A stretch of DNA of 64,000 nucleotides from Fibrobacter sp. UBA4223 (GTDB lineage: Bacteria; Fibrobacterota; Fibrobacteria; Fibrobacterales; Fibrobacteraceae). The stretch covers positions 19,229 through 83,228 of the forward strand of contig DFTB01000014.1 in NCBI GenBank assembly GCA_002382975.1, written 5' to 3'. The notes under the pieces were generated by a model, which was not told where the DNA came from, ran no database searches, and was given only the letters and a program-made list of their open reading frames with translations. Of this stretch, positions 25,059 to 32,620 are shown in pieces; within the stretch, counting starts at the first letter, position 1; every line of letters begins with the position of its first letter. The position numbers and the translations under genes were made by a program.

Positions 25059-26066
25059 CTATTCCGACATCACGCAACGAAGGTTGTACGCCCTCAGATC
25101 CGTCTGGTCATCCAGTTTCACAAACGTCGGCTCTTCCCAACTTCCATAATCCTGGAAACGCACAGCAATCTCGTTCGCATCGCTCCTCTGAATCCAAAGA
25201 TGCCCCTGACCATTATTGTTTCCAAATTTCCATTCCGAATTCTCGTATTTGAAACGTCCGCCAATGACCCACCATTTTTTCAATTCTTCATGCTGTTTCT
25301 CATCCATCGAAGCAAGGGCCTCCTGAACTTCAGCTTTCGTAGGCAAACGCCAACCCGACGGACAAATGACATCCTTCGCATAGTACATATAGTAGACCCC
25401 GTAATAATCACAGACATTCACGGTTTCTTTTTCCGCTTCCGGACCGGGTTTGGTTTCTACATCCGTCGTCGCGCCACACTGGATTCCCGTATTCGGCTTG
25501 TAGGTCAAATTACTGGTCATCCAATACACGGAGCCAATCTTTTGCACCTTGTAGGTTTCATTGTTCCTGACATCTGTAAGCTTCAATCCTTCTCTATCAA
25601 AAGTAGGCGCCCGGGAATCCACACTAACCGCAGGGGCTTGCGAACTGGAGGACGGCTTTGTGGTCGCCGAAGACTTGGGCTGAGAAGCGGACGAATTACT
25701 TGAATCCGATGGATTGGTTGCAGAAGATCCCGAGTTTGCCGCAGACGAACTAGGTGCAAAGTTTTTTTCGCAGCCTTCGGTCCAGCAAAAAACGCCACTG
25801 CTGTAATAGAGGCTTCCTTCGGCATCGGCCACATAAATGGTGTCCTTGCCACCGTTAATGACAATCTTATCGCCGGGCTTTGCGGAGGAGCCGCTCTTCG
25901 CGGTCTGATTCGAGCCATCGGGCTTTGAACCATCATCGCCCGAAGCGGAAGAATCGACATCGCCGAGTTCTTCGATATTTACCTTGTGGGGACTGCTGTC
26001 GTCAGAGCAGGCGGCAAGCAAAAACACCACGCCAAAAAACAGAATCCACGTTTTTAATGCACTCAT
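25059..26066 (-). CDS. FISUMP-domain lipoprotein
   Basis: The 335-residue protein starts with a lipoprotein signal, MSALKTWILFFGVVFLLAAC. A Ser/Asn/Lys-rich linker with many SSS runs covers about residues 25-150. The C-terminal 180 residues are a Fibrobacter major paralogous domain: YKVQKIGSVYWMTSNLTYKP, CPSGWRLPTKAEVQEAL, and a final AYNLRCVMSE. This family is expanded in Fibrobacter and is presumed to be cell-surface exposed; the function is not known. A second member lies at 31368. Divergent from nuoA with about 60 bp between. Confidence 0.85.
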   Translation of the reverse strand: MSALKTWILFFGVVFLLAACSDDSSPHKVNIEELGDVDSSASGDDGSKPDGSNQTAKSGSSAKPGDKIVINGGKDTIYVADAEGSLYYSSGVFCWTEGCEKNFAPSSSAANSGSSATNPSDSSNSSASQPKSSATTKPSSSSQAPAVSVDSRAPTFDREGLKLTDVRNNETYKVQKIGSVYWMTSNLTYKPNTGIQCGATTDVETKPGPEAEKETVNVCDYYGVYYMYYAKDVICPSGWRLPTKAEVQEALASMDEKQHEELKKWWVIGGRFKYENSEWKFGNNNGQGHLWIQRSDANEIAVRFQDYGSWEEPTFVKLDDQTDLRAYNLRCVMSE

Positions 26067-26113
26067 AGCCTAAATATAACCTCTGGAGTCTAAAAAAGCA
26101 CGTAAAATTATAC

Positions 26114-26122
26114 TATCTTTTG
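26114..26122 (+). promoter_or_regulatory. -7 promoter element of nuoA
   Basis: TATCTTTTG, one base longer than TAnnTTTG, ends 6 nt before the ATG at 26129, so the mRNA may have no leader. Confidence 0.5.
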
Positions 26123-26128
26123 GGCACT

Positions 26129-26521
26129 ATGAGCAATGTAGAGGTTTTTGACACTACTTTCGCCGTGACCATCCTGGTCATCATGGCGGTTTGCATCCCC
26201 ACGGCCCTTTTACTGGCCAACTGGTTCTTGCACCCGGGCAAAATCAAGGACACCGCCATCAAGGGCACGTCCTACGAGTGCGGTCTCGCCCACGTTTCGG
26301 GTACGGCCAACGAGCGCTATCCGGTCAAGTACTACCTGGTGGCCATGCTGTTCCTGGTGTTCGACCTGGAAGTGGCGTTCCTGTACCCCTGGGCCGTGCA
26401 GTTCCTGGCCGGCGGCTGGGAGCTTTTGCTGGTGCTTTTGGGCTTCCTGGTCATCCTGGAAGCGGGCTACCTCTATGTGTTCCGCAAGGGCGTGCTGGAC
26501 TGGGCAACCCTCAAGGACTAA
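26129..26521 (+). CDS. nuoA: NADH-quinone oxidoreductase subunit A
   Basis: The 130-residue protein has three membrane spans and the NuoA signature KGTSYECGLAHVSGTANERY followed by YYLVAMLFLVFDLEVAFLYPW. NuoA is a membrane-arm subunit of complex I; the Cys loop lies near the quinone site. In most bacteria it opens the nuo operon, but here a terminator follows and the next gene is a convergent rubrerythrin, so it stands alone. ATG 26129 is preferred to an in-frame TTG at 26120, which would lie inside the promoter element. Confidence 0.93.
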   Translation: MSNVEVFDTTFAVTILVIMAVCIPTALLLANWFLHPGKIKDTAIKGTSYECGLAHVSGTANERYPVKYYLVAMLFLVFDLEVAFLYPWAVQFLAGGWELLLVLLGFLVILEAGYLYVFRKGVLDWATLKD

Positions 26522-26549
26522 GTTTCTAGAGTATTCTATCTCAAAATAA

Positions 26550-26586
26550 AGAACGCAGGATTTCGGTCCTGCGTTCTATTTTTTTA
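26550..26586. terminator. Terminator between nuoA and rubrerythrin
   Basis: AGAACGCAGGA pairs with TCCTGCGTTCT, an 11-bp perfect stem with a 6-nt loop, followed by A and seven T residues. The A-rich other side makes it work for both convergent genes. Confidence 0.9.
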
Positions 26587-26598
26587 TTTGAATTTCTA

Positions 26599-27156
26599 CT
26601 ACTTGAAGTAGCGGCCCAGCAAGCCCTGGAAGGCAGAGCCATGACGGGCCTCGTCCTTGCACATCTCGTGGACGGTATCGTGGATGGCGTCGTAGCCCAG
26701 TTCCTTGGCGCGCTTGGCCAGGGCGAGCTTGCCTTCGGTGGCACCGACTTCGGCGGCAACCCTGAGCTCCAGGTTCTTCTTGGTATCGGGATAGACCACC
26801 TCGCCCAGCAGTTCGGCGAACTTGGCGGCGTGTTCGGCCTCTTCAAAAGCGATACGCTTGTAGGCCTCGGCCACCTCGGGGAATCCTTCGCGGTCGGCCT
26901 GGCGGCTCATGGCCAGGTACATGCCCACCTCGGTACATTCCCCTGCAAAGTTTTCCCTAAGACCCTGAACCACCTCGGCGTCCAGCCCCTGGGCAACGCC
27001 AATCTTGTGTTCGTCGGCCCAGACAATCTTGCCACCGGCGCTCTGTTCTACCTTTTCGAAGAACTTGCTCTTGGGGGCCTTGCACTGGGGGCATTCATCC
27101 GGGGCTTCCGGTCCCATGTGCACGTAGCCGCAAACCTTACAAACCCATACTTTCAT
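26599..27156 (-). CDS. Reverse-type rubrerythrin
   Basis: The 185-residue protein has the rubredoxin-like part first ([10 protein letters not shown] and CPQCKAPKS, four Cys for iron) and the ferritin-like di-iron domain second ([44 protein letters not shown]). This order is opposite to classic rubrerythrin and matches the 'reverse' form of anaerobes, which reduces hydrogen peroxide and oxygen. GGAG precedes the start (GGAGACACAGTATG). Fits a strict anaerobe. Confidence 0.9.
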   Translation of the reverse strand: MKVWVCKVCGYVHMGPEAPDECPQCKAPKSKFFEKVEQSAGGKIVWADEHKIGVAQGLDAEVVQGLRENFAGECTEVGMYLAMSRQADREGFPEVAEAYKRIAFEEAEHAAKFAELLGEVVYPDTKKNLELRVAAEVGATEGKLALAKRAKELGYDAIHDTVHEMCKDEARHGSAFQGLLGRYFK

Positions 27157-27212
27157 ACTGTGTCTCCTCTCCGCTCCTAAGCGGGGTTGGTGTGTGAATT
27201 TTAATGCGAGCG

Positions 27213-27869
27213 CTAGGCCTTAAAACTGTCCAGGGCCTCGTTGGGGCCGATCAAGAACAGCACGTCGTTTTCTTTGAGCACGTAGTCGGCGATGTTACCG
27301 ATCTTAGGTACGGACTCCAACGGGTCGCGAATGGCAATCACCTGGATGCCGTACTTGTGGGTCAGGGACAAATCCTTAAGGGTCTTGCCCTGGAACTTTT
27401 CGGGGCACACGATCTCGATAATGGAGAAGCCTTCCATGAAGGGCAAGAAGTCCAACATGTTGGGGCGGTTGAGCCGCTCGGCCAGGCTGATGGCGGAATC
27501 CCTTTCCGGGTGGAAAATGTCAGAAACGCCCAGCTTCTCGAGGATGCTGGTATGGGCGGCACTGCTGGACTTGGCAATGATATGCTTTACGCCCAACTCC
27601 TTCAGGTTCAGCACCGTAAGGAGCGAAGCCTGCAGGTTTTCGCCAATGCAGACAATAACGGAATCCGCCTTCTGCAGGGGGATAGACGAAAGCTGCTTGA
27701 GGCGGGTACTGTCCGCCACAATCGCCTGAGAAACAGAACTGGAAATGTCCTGCACCTTGTCGGGGTGGCAGTCGATGACCATCACGTCGTGACCCAGGGA
27801 GGTCAGGTGCTTGGCCAAAAAGATGGCCGAGTTCCCGAGCCCGATAATTACAAATTGTTTAGAAGCCAT
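27213..27869 (-). CDS. KtrA/TrkA-type RCK potassium-uptake regulator
   Basis: The 218-residue protein has an N-terminal Rossmann RCK domain ([17 protein letters not shown], the Gly-rich nucleotide loop, then [11 protein letters not shown]) and a C-terminal RCK-C domain ([20 protein letters not shown]). One RCK unit with this size fits KtrA, the cytoplasmic ring that gates the KtrB channel-like subunit in response to ATP/ADP or NAD. The TrkH/KtrB-like gene lies just upstream in the same direction, with a 105-bp gap that includes a heptamer array. Confidence 0.9.
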   Translation of the reverse strand: MASKQFVIIGLGNSAIFLAKHLTSLGHDVMVIDCHPDKVQDISSSVSQAIVADSTRLKQLSSIPLQKADSVIVCIGENLQASLLTVLNLKELGVKHIIAKSSSAAHTSILEKLGVSDIFHPERDSAISLAERLNRPNMLDFLPFMEGFSIIEIVCPEKFQGKTLKDLSLTHKYGIQVIAIRDPLESVPKIGNIADYVLKENDVLFLIGPNEALDSFKA

Positions 27870-27886
27870 GGATTAATAATAGATAA

Positions 27887-27914
27887 TTCGGAGTTCGGAG
27901 TTCGGAGTTCGGAA
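27887..27914. repeat. Heptamer array TTCGGAR, 4 units
   Basis: TTCGGAG three times and TTCGGAA once, in 7-nt register, between the two potassium-uptake genes. Confidence 0.7.
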
Positions 27915-27974
27915 TTGTTTTTTTATAAAATTCCTAATTCATACTTCCGAAATCCGAATTGCGCCATCGGCGCA

Positions 27975-29369
27975 TCAGCCCACCATGATATCTTCTTCGG
28001 CGAACCAGGTGGTGTTCTGGACACGACCCGCCACGGCAGAAATCAAGAAGAGGGGGCCCATACGGCCAATGAACATCACGCAGCAGATAACCACGCGGCC
28101 AACGGTAGAAAGTTCACCTGTTAGTCCCATGGAAAGTCCGCAGGTACTGTAGGCGCTCACCACTTCGAACAGCACCTTGAGGAAAGAGGACTGGCCGGCA
28201 CCGGACACCCCTCCGGGGATTTCAGTACAGAGCAGAATCAAGGTCGCAAGCACAATGACCACAATGGCCACCACGAAAATCCGCACCGCCTTATCTACGG
28301 TGGTTTCGGGAATGGTGCGACCAAGAACCTGGGTCTTTTCGCGCCCCAGCAGGCGGTTGAACCCCAAAAGCCCAATCACCGCGGCGGTAGTCACCTTCAC
28401 GCCACCACCGCAGCTACCGGGGTTTGCACCAATGAACATGATGACGATAAAGAAGAACAGGGAACTGGCACACAGGCCGGGAACATCTACCGTGTTGAGC
28501 CCAGCGGTGCGGCTGGTAAAGGCCATGAACAGGGTGGATTCAAACTTCTGCCCAACACTCAGGTCGCCAAGGGTATTGTTCCATTCCGTAAGCGAGAACA
28601 CCAGCACGCTGGCCGCCACCACGAACAGGGTACCGAAGGTCGCGATGCGGGTATGGAGCGAAATTTTCCGTACCTTGCGCTGCTTAAAGTCAAACACATA
28701 CTGGAGTTCCGTCACGGCCAAGAAACCAAATCCCCCCGCCAGGGCAAGCACGCAAGTGGAAATGTTCACCAGGGGGTTCAGCTGGAACTGCACCAGGGAA
28801 TCCGGGAACAGGGTAAAGCCCACATTACAGAAAGAACTTACCGCCTGGAACACCGAAACGAATATGCGGTCGTAGAGCGTGGCGCCAGAGAACTGGGTAA
28901 AATAGACCGCCGCCCCGATCAGTTCGAGGATGAAGGTAAAGGGCAGAACCGCCTTCAGAATTTTCGAAGGGTCGATGTTTCCTTCTTGAGAGAAAGCCGA
29001 TAGCAGCACGGACTGGTGGTTAAAGCCAGGGTGCATGCCCGCCAAAAGAATCAAAGTGGTAGAAACCGTCATGATTCCAAGACCGCCCAGCTGCATCAGC
29101 ACCAGCAGGACCCAGTCGCCAAAATGGGTAAACGTACTGCTGATATCCAGCACAGAAAGTCCAGTGACGCATACGGCAGAAGTAGCGGTAAACAAAGCTT
29201 CCAAGAAGGAGATGGGCGTCCGGAGCGACACCGGAAGCCGAAGCAGGACTGCACCGACAAGAATCAACAGCAGGTAGCCCAGCACCACCAGCGTGATGGG
29301 GTTGGTCTGTTTCTTCTTGGCAACGGGGCCGTCGGCATAACGCAGGCCCTGGTACTTGGAGCGCAACAT
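27975..29369 (-). CDS. TrkH/KtrB-type potassium transporter
   Basis: From ATG 29367-29369 the protein has 464 residues with about ten hydrophobic segments. The selectivity-filter regions are visible as TSAVCVTGLSVLD, VSSFCNVGFTLFP, FTSRTAGLNTVD and VSAYSTCGLSMGL, each with the conserved Gly. It is the membrane subunit for potassium uptake, paired with the RCK protein downstream. An open frame extends to 29465, but a -7 promoter element lies 4 nt before this ATG, so the longer start would be outside the transcript. Confidence 0.9.
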   Translation of the reverse strand: MLRSKYQGLRYADGPVAKKKQTNPITLVVLGYLLLILVGAVLLRLPVSLRTPISFLEALFTATSAVCVTGLSVLDISSTFTHFGDWVLLVLMQLGGLGIMTVSTTLILLAGMHPGFNHQSVLLSAFSQEGNIDPSKILKAVLPFTFILELIGAAVYFTQFSGATLYDRIFVSVFQAVSSFCNVGFTLFPDSLVQFQLNPLVNISTCVLALAGGFGFLAVTELQYVFDFKQRKVRKISLHTRIATFGTLFVVAASVLVFSLTEWNNTLGDLSVGQKFESTLFMAFTSRTAGLNTVDVPGLCASSLFFFIVIMFIGANPGSCGGGVKVTTAAVIGLLGFNRLLGREKTQVLGRTIPETTVDKAVRIFVVAIVVIVLATLILLCTEIPGGVSGAGQSSFLKVLFEVVSAYSTCGLSMGLTGELSTVGRVVICCVMFIGRMGPLFLISAVAGRVQNTTWFAEEDIMVG

Positions 29370-29373
29370 GGGG

Positions 29374-29382
29374 CAAAAGATA
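29374..29382 (-). promoter_or_regulatory. -7 promoter element of the trkH-like gene
   Basis: TATCTTTTG on the minus strand ends 4 nt before the ATG, again pointing to a leaderless mRNA. Confidence 0.5.
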
Positions 29383-29405
29383 GTAAATAGTGGCCAAGCG
29401 TTAGG

Positions 29406-29436
29406 TTGATGGAGGCAAGAAGATATTTTATATTTG
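29406..29436 (+). promoter_or_regulatory. Promoter of the 29444 gene
   Basis: TTG (29406-29408), 20 nt, TATATTTG (29429-29436). The ATG at 29444 is 7 nt further, with no ribosome site between. Confidence 0.5.
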
Positions 29437-29443
29437 ACGGTAC

Positions 29444-29902
29444 ATGAGACGTTTCCTGACGGCATTGTTTTTTACCCTTGCGCTAGCCGTAGTGCCTTCG
29501 GGTGCATTTACCATGGACCTGCAGGCAGGAGTTGTCAATCACGCAAGTGAAATCACCAACTTCAATCTGAATATTTATGGGCACCTGTGGTACCGCATAG
29601 ACCAAATGCTGTTCGTAGGTGCGGGCAGTGGCTATCAGGAAATCGACAACGTCGGACTGGTCCCCTTAAGCGGAGCCCTCTGGATTCGACTGCCCATCGG
29701 AAGCCAGATTTTACCCGTCGCCACTGGCGACATCGGCTACCTTATCGGGAGCGGCCATCAGCTTTTCTGGAAAGTCGGCGGCGGGCTTGACATCAAGAAC
29801 GGGGACTATTCCTCTATCCTCGTCATGAGCGGTTACGAATTCCTGGACCACGTGGGTAAAGGCTATGTCTTCCTCCAGGCGGGAATCCTTGTTGAAATCT
29901 AA
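29444..29902 (+). CDS. Small secreted barrel-like protein
   Basis: The 152-residue product has a signal peptide (MRRFLTALFFTLALAVVPSG) and then short alternating strands with aromatic residues (LNIYGHLWYRI, LFVGAGSGYQEI, FLQAGILVEI), like a small outer-membrane barrel. I recognise no family. It is followed after 18 bp by a GtrA-family gene on the same strand and may be co-transcribed with it. The mRNA is probably leaderless. Confidence 0.6.
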   Translation: MRRFLTALFFTLALAVVPSGAFTMDLQAGVVNHASEITNFNLNIYGHLWYRIDQMLFVGAGSGYQEIDNVGLVPLSGALWIRLPIGSQILPVATGDIGYLIGSGHQLFWKVGGGLDIKNGDYSSILVMSGYEFLDHVGKGYVFLQAGILVEI

Positions 29903-29920
29903 AGCTCAGCGGCTTTTCCC

Positions 29921-30352
29921 GTGATTCACTTTCTCAAATACAATGTCATCGGGGTGTCGAACACACTCATCACCCTCGCCGTAGTCTGGGTGTTGCACCA
30001 GCTGCTGGACTGGAATGTGGAACTGTCCAACTTTTTAGGTTTTGTAGCGGGAGGCTGTAACAGCTACCTGTGCAACCGCATCTGGAATTTCAAGAGCCAC
30101 AACAAGAAGCGTGCAGAAATCATCCGGTTCGTAGTCGTGTTCCTTGTGTCGTATGGCGTAAATCTGTTAGTGCTGGAACTTGTCGCCTACACCCTCGCAA
30201 ATGCCGCCTGGTGCGCAAGCTTTACAGCTTGGATTTCGCAGTTCATGAAACCCACCTATTTTGCCAACATCGTGGCCAACGTGGTTTACGTGCTGGTGAG
30301 TTTTACGCTTTATAAAAAGTGGGTATTCAAGGCCGCGCCAAAACAGAGCTAG
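29921..30352 (+). CDS. GtrA-family membrane protein
   Basis: The 143-residue protein has four hydrophobic spans and the GtrA pattern: FLKYNVIGVSNTLITLAVVW at the start, NFLGFVAGGCNSYLCNRIWNF, and a C-terminal ANVVYVLVSFTLYKKWVF. GtrA proteins help flip lipid-linked sugars or glycosyl carriers across the membrane. Start is GTG. It shares CTAG with the end of the convergent epimerase gene, so the two stop codons overlap. A link to the epimerase in surface sugar synthesis is inference from position. Confidence 0.82.
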   Translation: MIHFLKYNVIGVSNTLITLAVVWVLHQLLDWNVELSNFLGFVAGGCNSYLCNRIWNFKSHNKKRAEIIRFVVVFLVSYGVNLLVLELVAYTLANAAWCASFTAWISQFMKPTYFANIVANVVYVLVSFTLYKKWVFKAAPKQS

Positions 30353-31311
30353 CGGTTATATCCCTTGAACCACTCGGCAAAGGCCTTGATGCCTGTGTCC
30401 AGATCAGTATCTGCCGTGTAGCCAACATCTTGTTCCAGGGCCTTCGTATCGGCCCAGGTAACCTCTACATCGCCGGGCTGCATGGGCATGTAAATCTTTT
30501 CGGCAGTCTTTCCCAAATGCTTCTCGAGAGTCTTTACAAAGTCCAGCAGGTTCACCGGATTGCCGTGACCGATGTTGTACAACCGACATTCCTTCTTGCC
30601 GATTCCAGCCTCGAACACGCGGACCACACCCTGAGCAATATCATCGATGTAGGTAAAGTCCCGCATCATGTTCCCGTTGTTGAAAATCTTGATGGGCTTG
30701 TCGTGCAAAATGGCATCTGCAAAAAGCCAGGGCGCCATGTCGGGCCTGCCCCAGGGGCCGTAAACGGTAAAGAACCTTAGGCCGGTAGCGTTAATCTTGT
30801 ATAGATGGTGGTAGGTTTCAGCCATCAGCTCGTTACTGCGCTTGGTAGCGGCATACAAGCTAGAAGGCATGCAAACCGGGTCTTCGGTGCAAAAGGGCGT
30901 CTTGGTGTTCCGTCCATAGACGCTGCTAGAAGAGGCATAGGTCAAGTGTTCCACCGGATTGAAACGGCAGCCTTCCAAAATGTTCAAGAAACCCGTGATG
31001 TTGCTGTCGATGTAGGCCTGCGGGTTTACCAGGCTGTAGCGCACACCTGCTTGTGCTCCTAGGTGAATAACGCCGTCAAAATGTTCCCGTTCGAAAAGAC
31101 CCTTGATGGCAGTGGCGTCGGCAAGATCCATCTTCTCAAACCGGAAATTCGGATTGTCCAGACGTTTTAGGCGGTCTTCCTTGAGACTCACCTGATAGTA
31201 ATCGTTCAAGTTGTCAATGCCAACAACCTCATAACCCTTAGAAAGAAGGATTAGTGAAACTTCGCAACCGATAAAACCTGCGGCACCTGTAACCAAGATT
31301 TTGCGAGACAT
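30349..31311 (-). CDS. NAD-dependent nucleotide-sugar epimerase
   Basis: From ATG 31309-31311 the protein has 320 residues. It starts MSRKILVTGAAGFIGCEVSL, the Rossmann GxxGxxG motif, and has YASSSSVYGRN, the YAATKRSNE catalytic Tyr-Lys pair, and LRFFTVYGPWGRPDMAP. The last, with the overall length, is like UDP-glucuronate 4-epimerases, which make UDP-galacturonate for capsule or LPS. GAGG lies 10 nt before this ATG; an in-frame ATG at 31341 has none. Confidence 0.88.
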   Translation of the reverse strand: MSRKILVTGAAGFIGCEVSLILLSKGYEVVGIDNLNDYYQVSLKEDRLKRLDNPNFRFEKMDLADATAIKGLFEREHFDGVIHLGAQAGVRYSLVNPQAYIDSNITGFLNILEGCRFNPVEHLTYASSSSVYGRNTKTPFCTEDPVCMPSSLYAATKRSNELMAETYHHLYKINATGLRFFTVYGPWGRPDMAPWLFADAILHDKPIKIFNNGNMMRDFTYIDDIAQGVVRVFEAGIGKKECRLYNIGHGNPVNLLDFVKTLEKHLGKTAEKIYMPMQPGDVEVTWADTKALEQDVGYTADTDLDTGIKAFAEWFKGYNR

Positions 31312-31367
31312 TTTGTTAAATCCTCTAAAAGATTGATTCATGAAATAAAGAATGATTTTTTACTCAT

Positions 31368-32561
31368 TCATTTTTTTACACAACGGATAGACAAGGCAAA
31401 ATTCTTTTCATAAAAAGCTTCTTCGGTGCTGTTAGAAACATAGCCTTGATAATTGTTAGAACCAAAAATAACCATATGGGCTCTATATAGCTGATATATC
31501 GGCTGGGATGATTCATATTCCGTAGAGCTCCAAAAGTAACCTTTTTCTCCTACCATTTGTGCCTGATCGCCTTCATTGCCGTTGGGAATCAATCCTGCCG
31601 GCAAAACAGAAAAACCTGTGGTGTTCGTTGCTTTTTCCCAATTAGGATAATCATATTGTATTACATCAGAGATTAATGAATAAGGTGCATTTTGAATAGA
31701 GATAAGATCATGCCATTCCCCTTCTGTAGGGAGTCGCCAATTTTCGGGACAAATTCCACGAACTGGTTCTTCGGGATTACATTTTACTTCGTATCCACAG
31801 CCCTTTGTTTTTTCAGAATATAATCCTAGGCTGTCCATGGCAGCGCTCCAATAATACAGTCTTCCATAAATTTCGCAACTATCCAATTCGTTTTTATAGC
31901 AGTAATTTTGGATGGTTTTTCCATTTACGTCTTTGTACTCAAAATTCAAGTTCTGCGCCATCCAGGTAAGGTCGCCCACCTTGATCGCTTTATATTTCTG
32001 GCCATCTCTTGTATCGGTAAATTCCTCGTAATTTCCGTTGGCAAGCATTTCTTGGTTCAAGTAGCCCCAAGCAGTCTTTTTTACGGATGACGAACTCAAT
32101 GTCTCGCTACTGGAGGATTCTTCAGAAGAACTGGATTCTGAAAAGCTGGACACTTCAGAACTGCTGGACTCAGATGAACTGGATGCTTCAGAACTGCTGG
32201 ACTCTACTATTGAGCTGCTAGACTCATCTTTCGAGGAACTCGATTCTCCAGTGCTTTCTGATGAACTGGAGTTGCTGGTGCTCTCGGATGAACTGGAATC
32301 ATTGGTGTTTCTGGATGAGCTAGAATCATCGGACTTTCCCGACGAGCTGGACTTGTCTGACGCCTTTGATGAGCTGGAATTTTCGGATTTTCCAGATGGA
32401 CTGGATTTTTTGTCTATGCTTGACGACGAATCTAGTTCGATGATGCTTGCAGATGAAGTTAGATTTTCGTCTTTGGGGGATACGGGATGGGCATTGTCCG
32501 TACATGCGACAAAGACCACTAAAGTGACGAATAAAACTAGAGTAAAAAAACGCACTCCCAT
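31368..32561 (-). CDS. FISUMP-domain lipoprotein with Ser-rich linker
   Basis: The 397-residue protein has a lipoprotein signal (MGVRFFTLVLFVTLVVFVAC), then about 140 residues made almost only of Ser, Glu, Asp and Lys in short SSSSE/SSSSKD units, then a FISUMP domain (DGQKYKAIKVGDLTWMAQNL, ICPENWRLPTEGEWHDLIS, FALSIRCVKK). Same layout as the protein at 25059 with a longer linker. The linker probably holds the domain away from the outer membrane. It sits right downstream of the ompA-like gene's terminator and 56 bp before the epimerase. Confidence 0.88.
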   Translation of the reverse strand: MGVRFFTLVLFVTLVVFVACTDNAHPVSPKDENLTSSASIIELDSSSSIDKKSSPSGKSENSSSSKASDKSSSSGKSDDSSSSRNTNDSSSSESTSNSSSSESTGESSSSKDESSSSIVESSSSEASSSSESSSSEVSSFSESSSSEESSSSETLSSSSVKKTAWGYLNQEMLANGNYEEFTDTRDGQKYKAIKVGDLTWMAQNLNFEYKDVNGKTIQNYCYKNELDSCEIYGRLYYWSAAMDSLGLYSEKTKGCGYEVKCNPEEPVRGICPENWRLPTEGEWHDLISIQNAPYSLISDVIQYDYPNWEKATNTTGFSVLPAGLIPNGNEGDQAQMVGEKGYFWSSTEYESSQPIYQLYRAHMVIFGSNNYQGYVSNSTEEAFYEKNFALSIRCVKK

Positions 32562-32572
32562 GATTATTAATA

Positions 32573-32601
32573 TAAAAAAAGACGGCCTTTGCGACCGTCT
32601 T
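32573..32601 (-). terminator. Terminator after the OmpA-family gene
   Basis: On the minus strand AAGACGG pairs with CCGTCTT around a 9-nt loop and is followed by a T run, 20 nt after the stop. Confidence 0.8.
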
Positions 32602-32620
32602 CTTTTTCAAAAGGGTTTGA

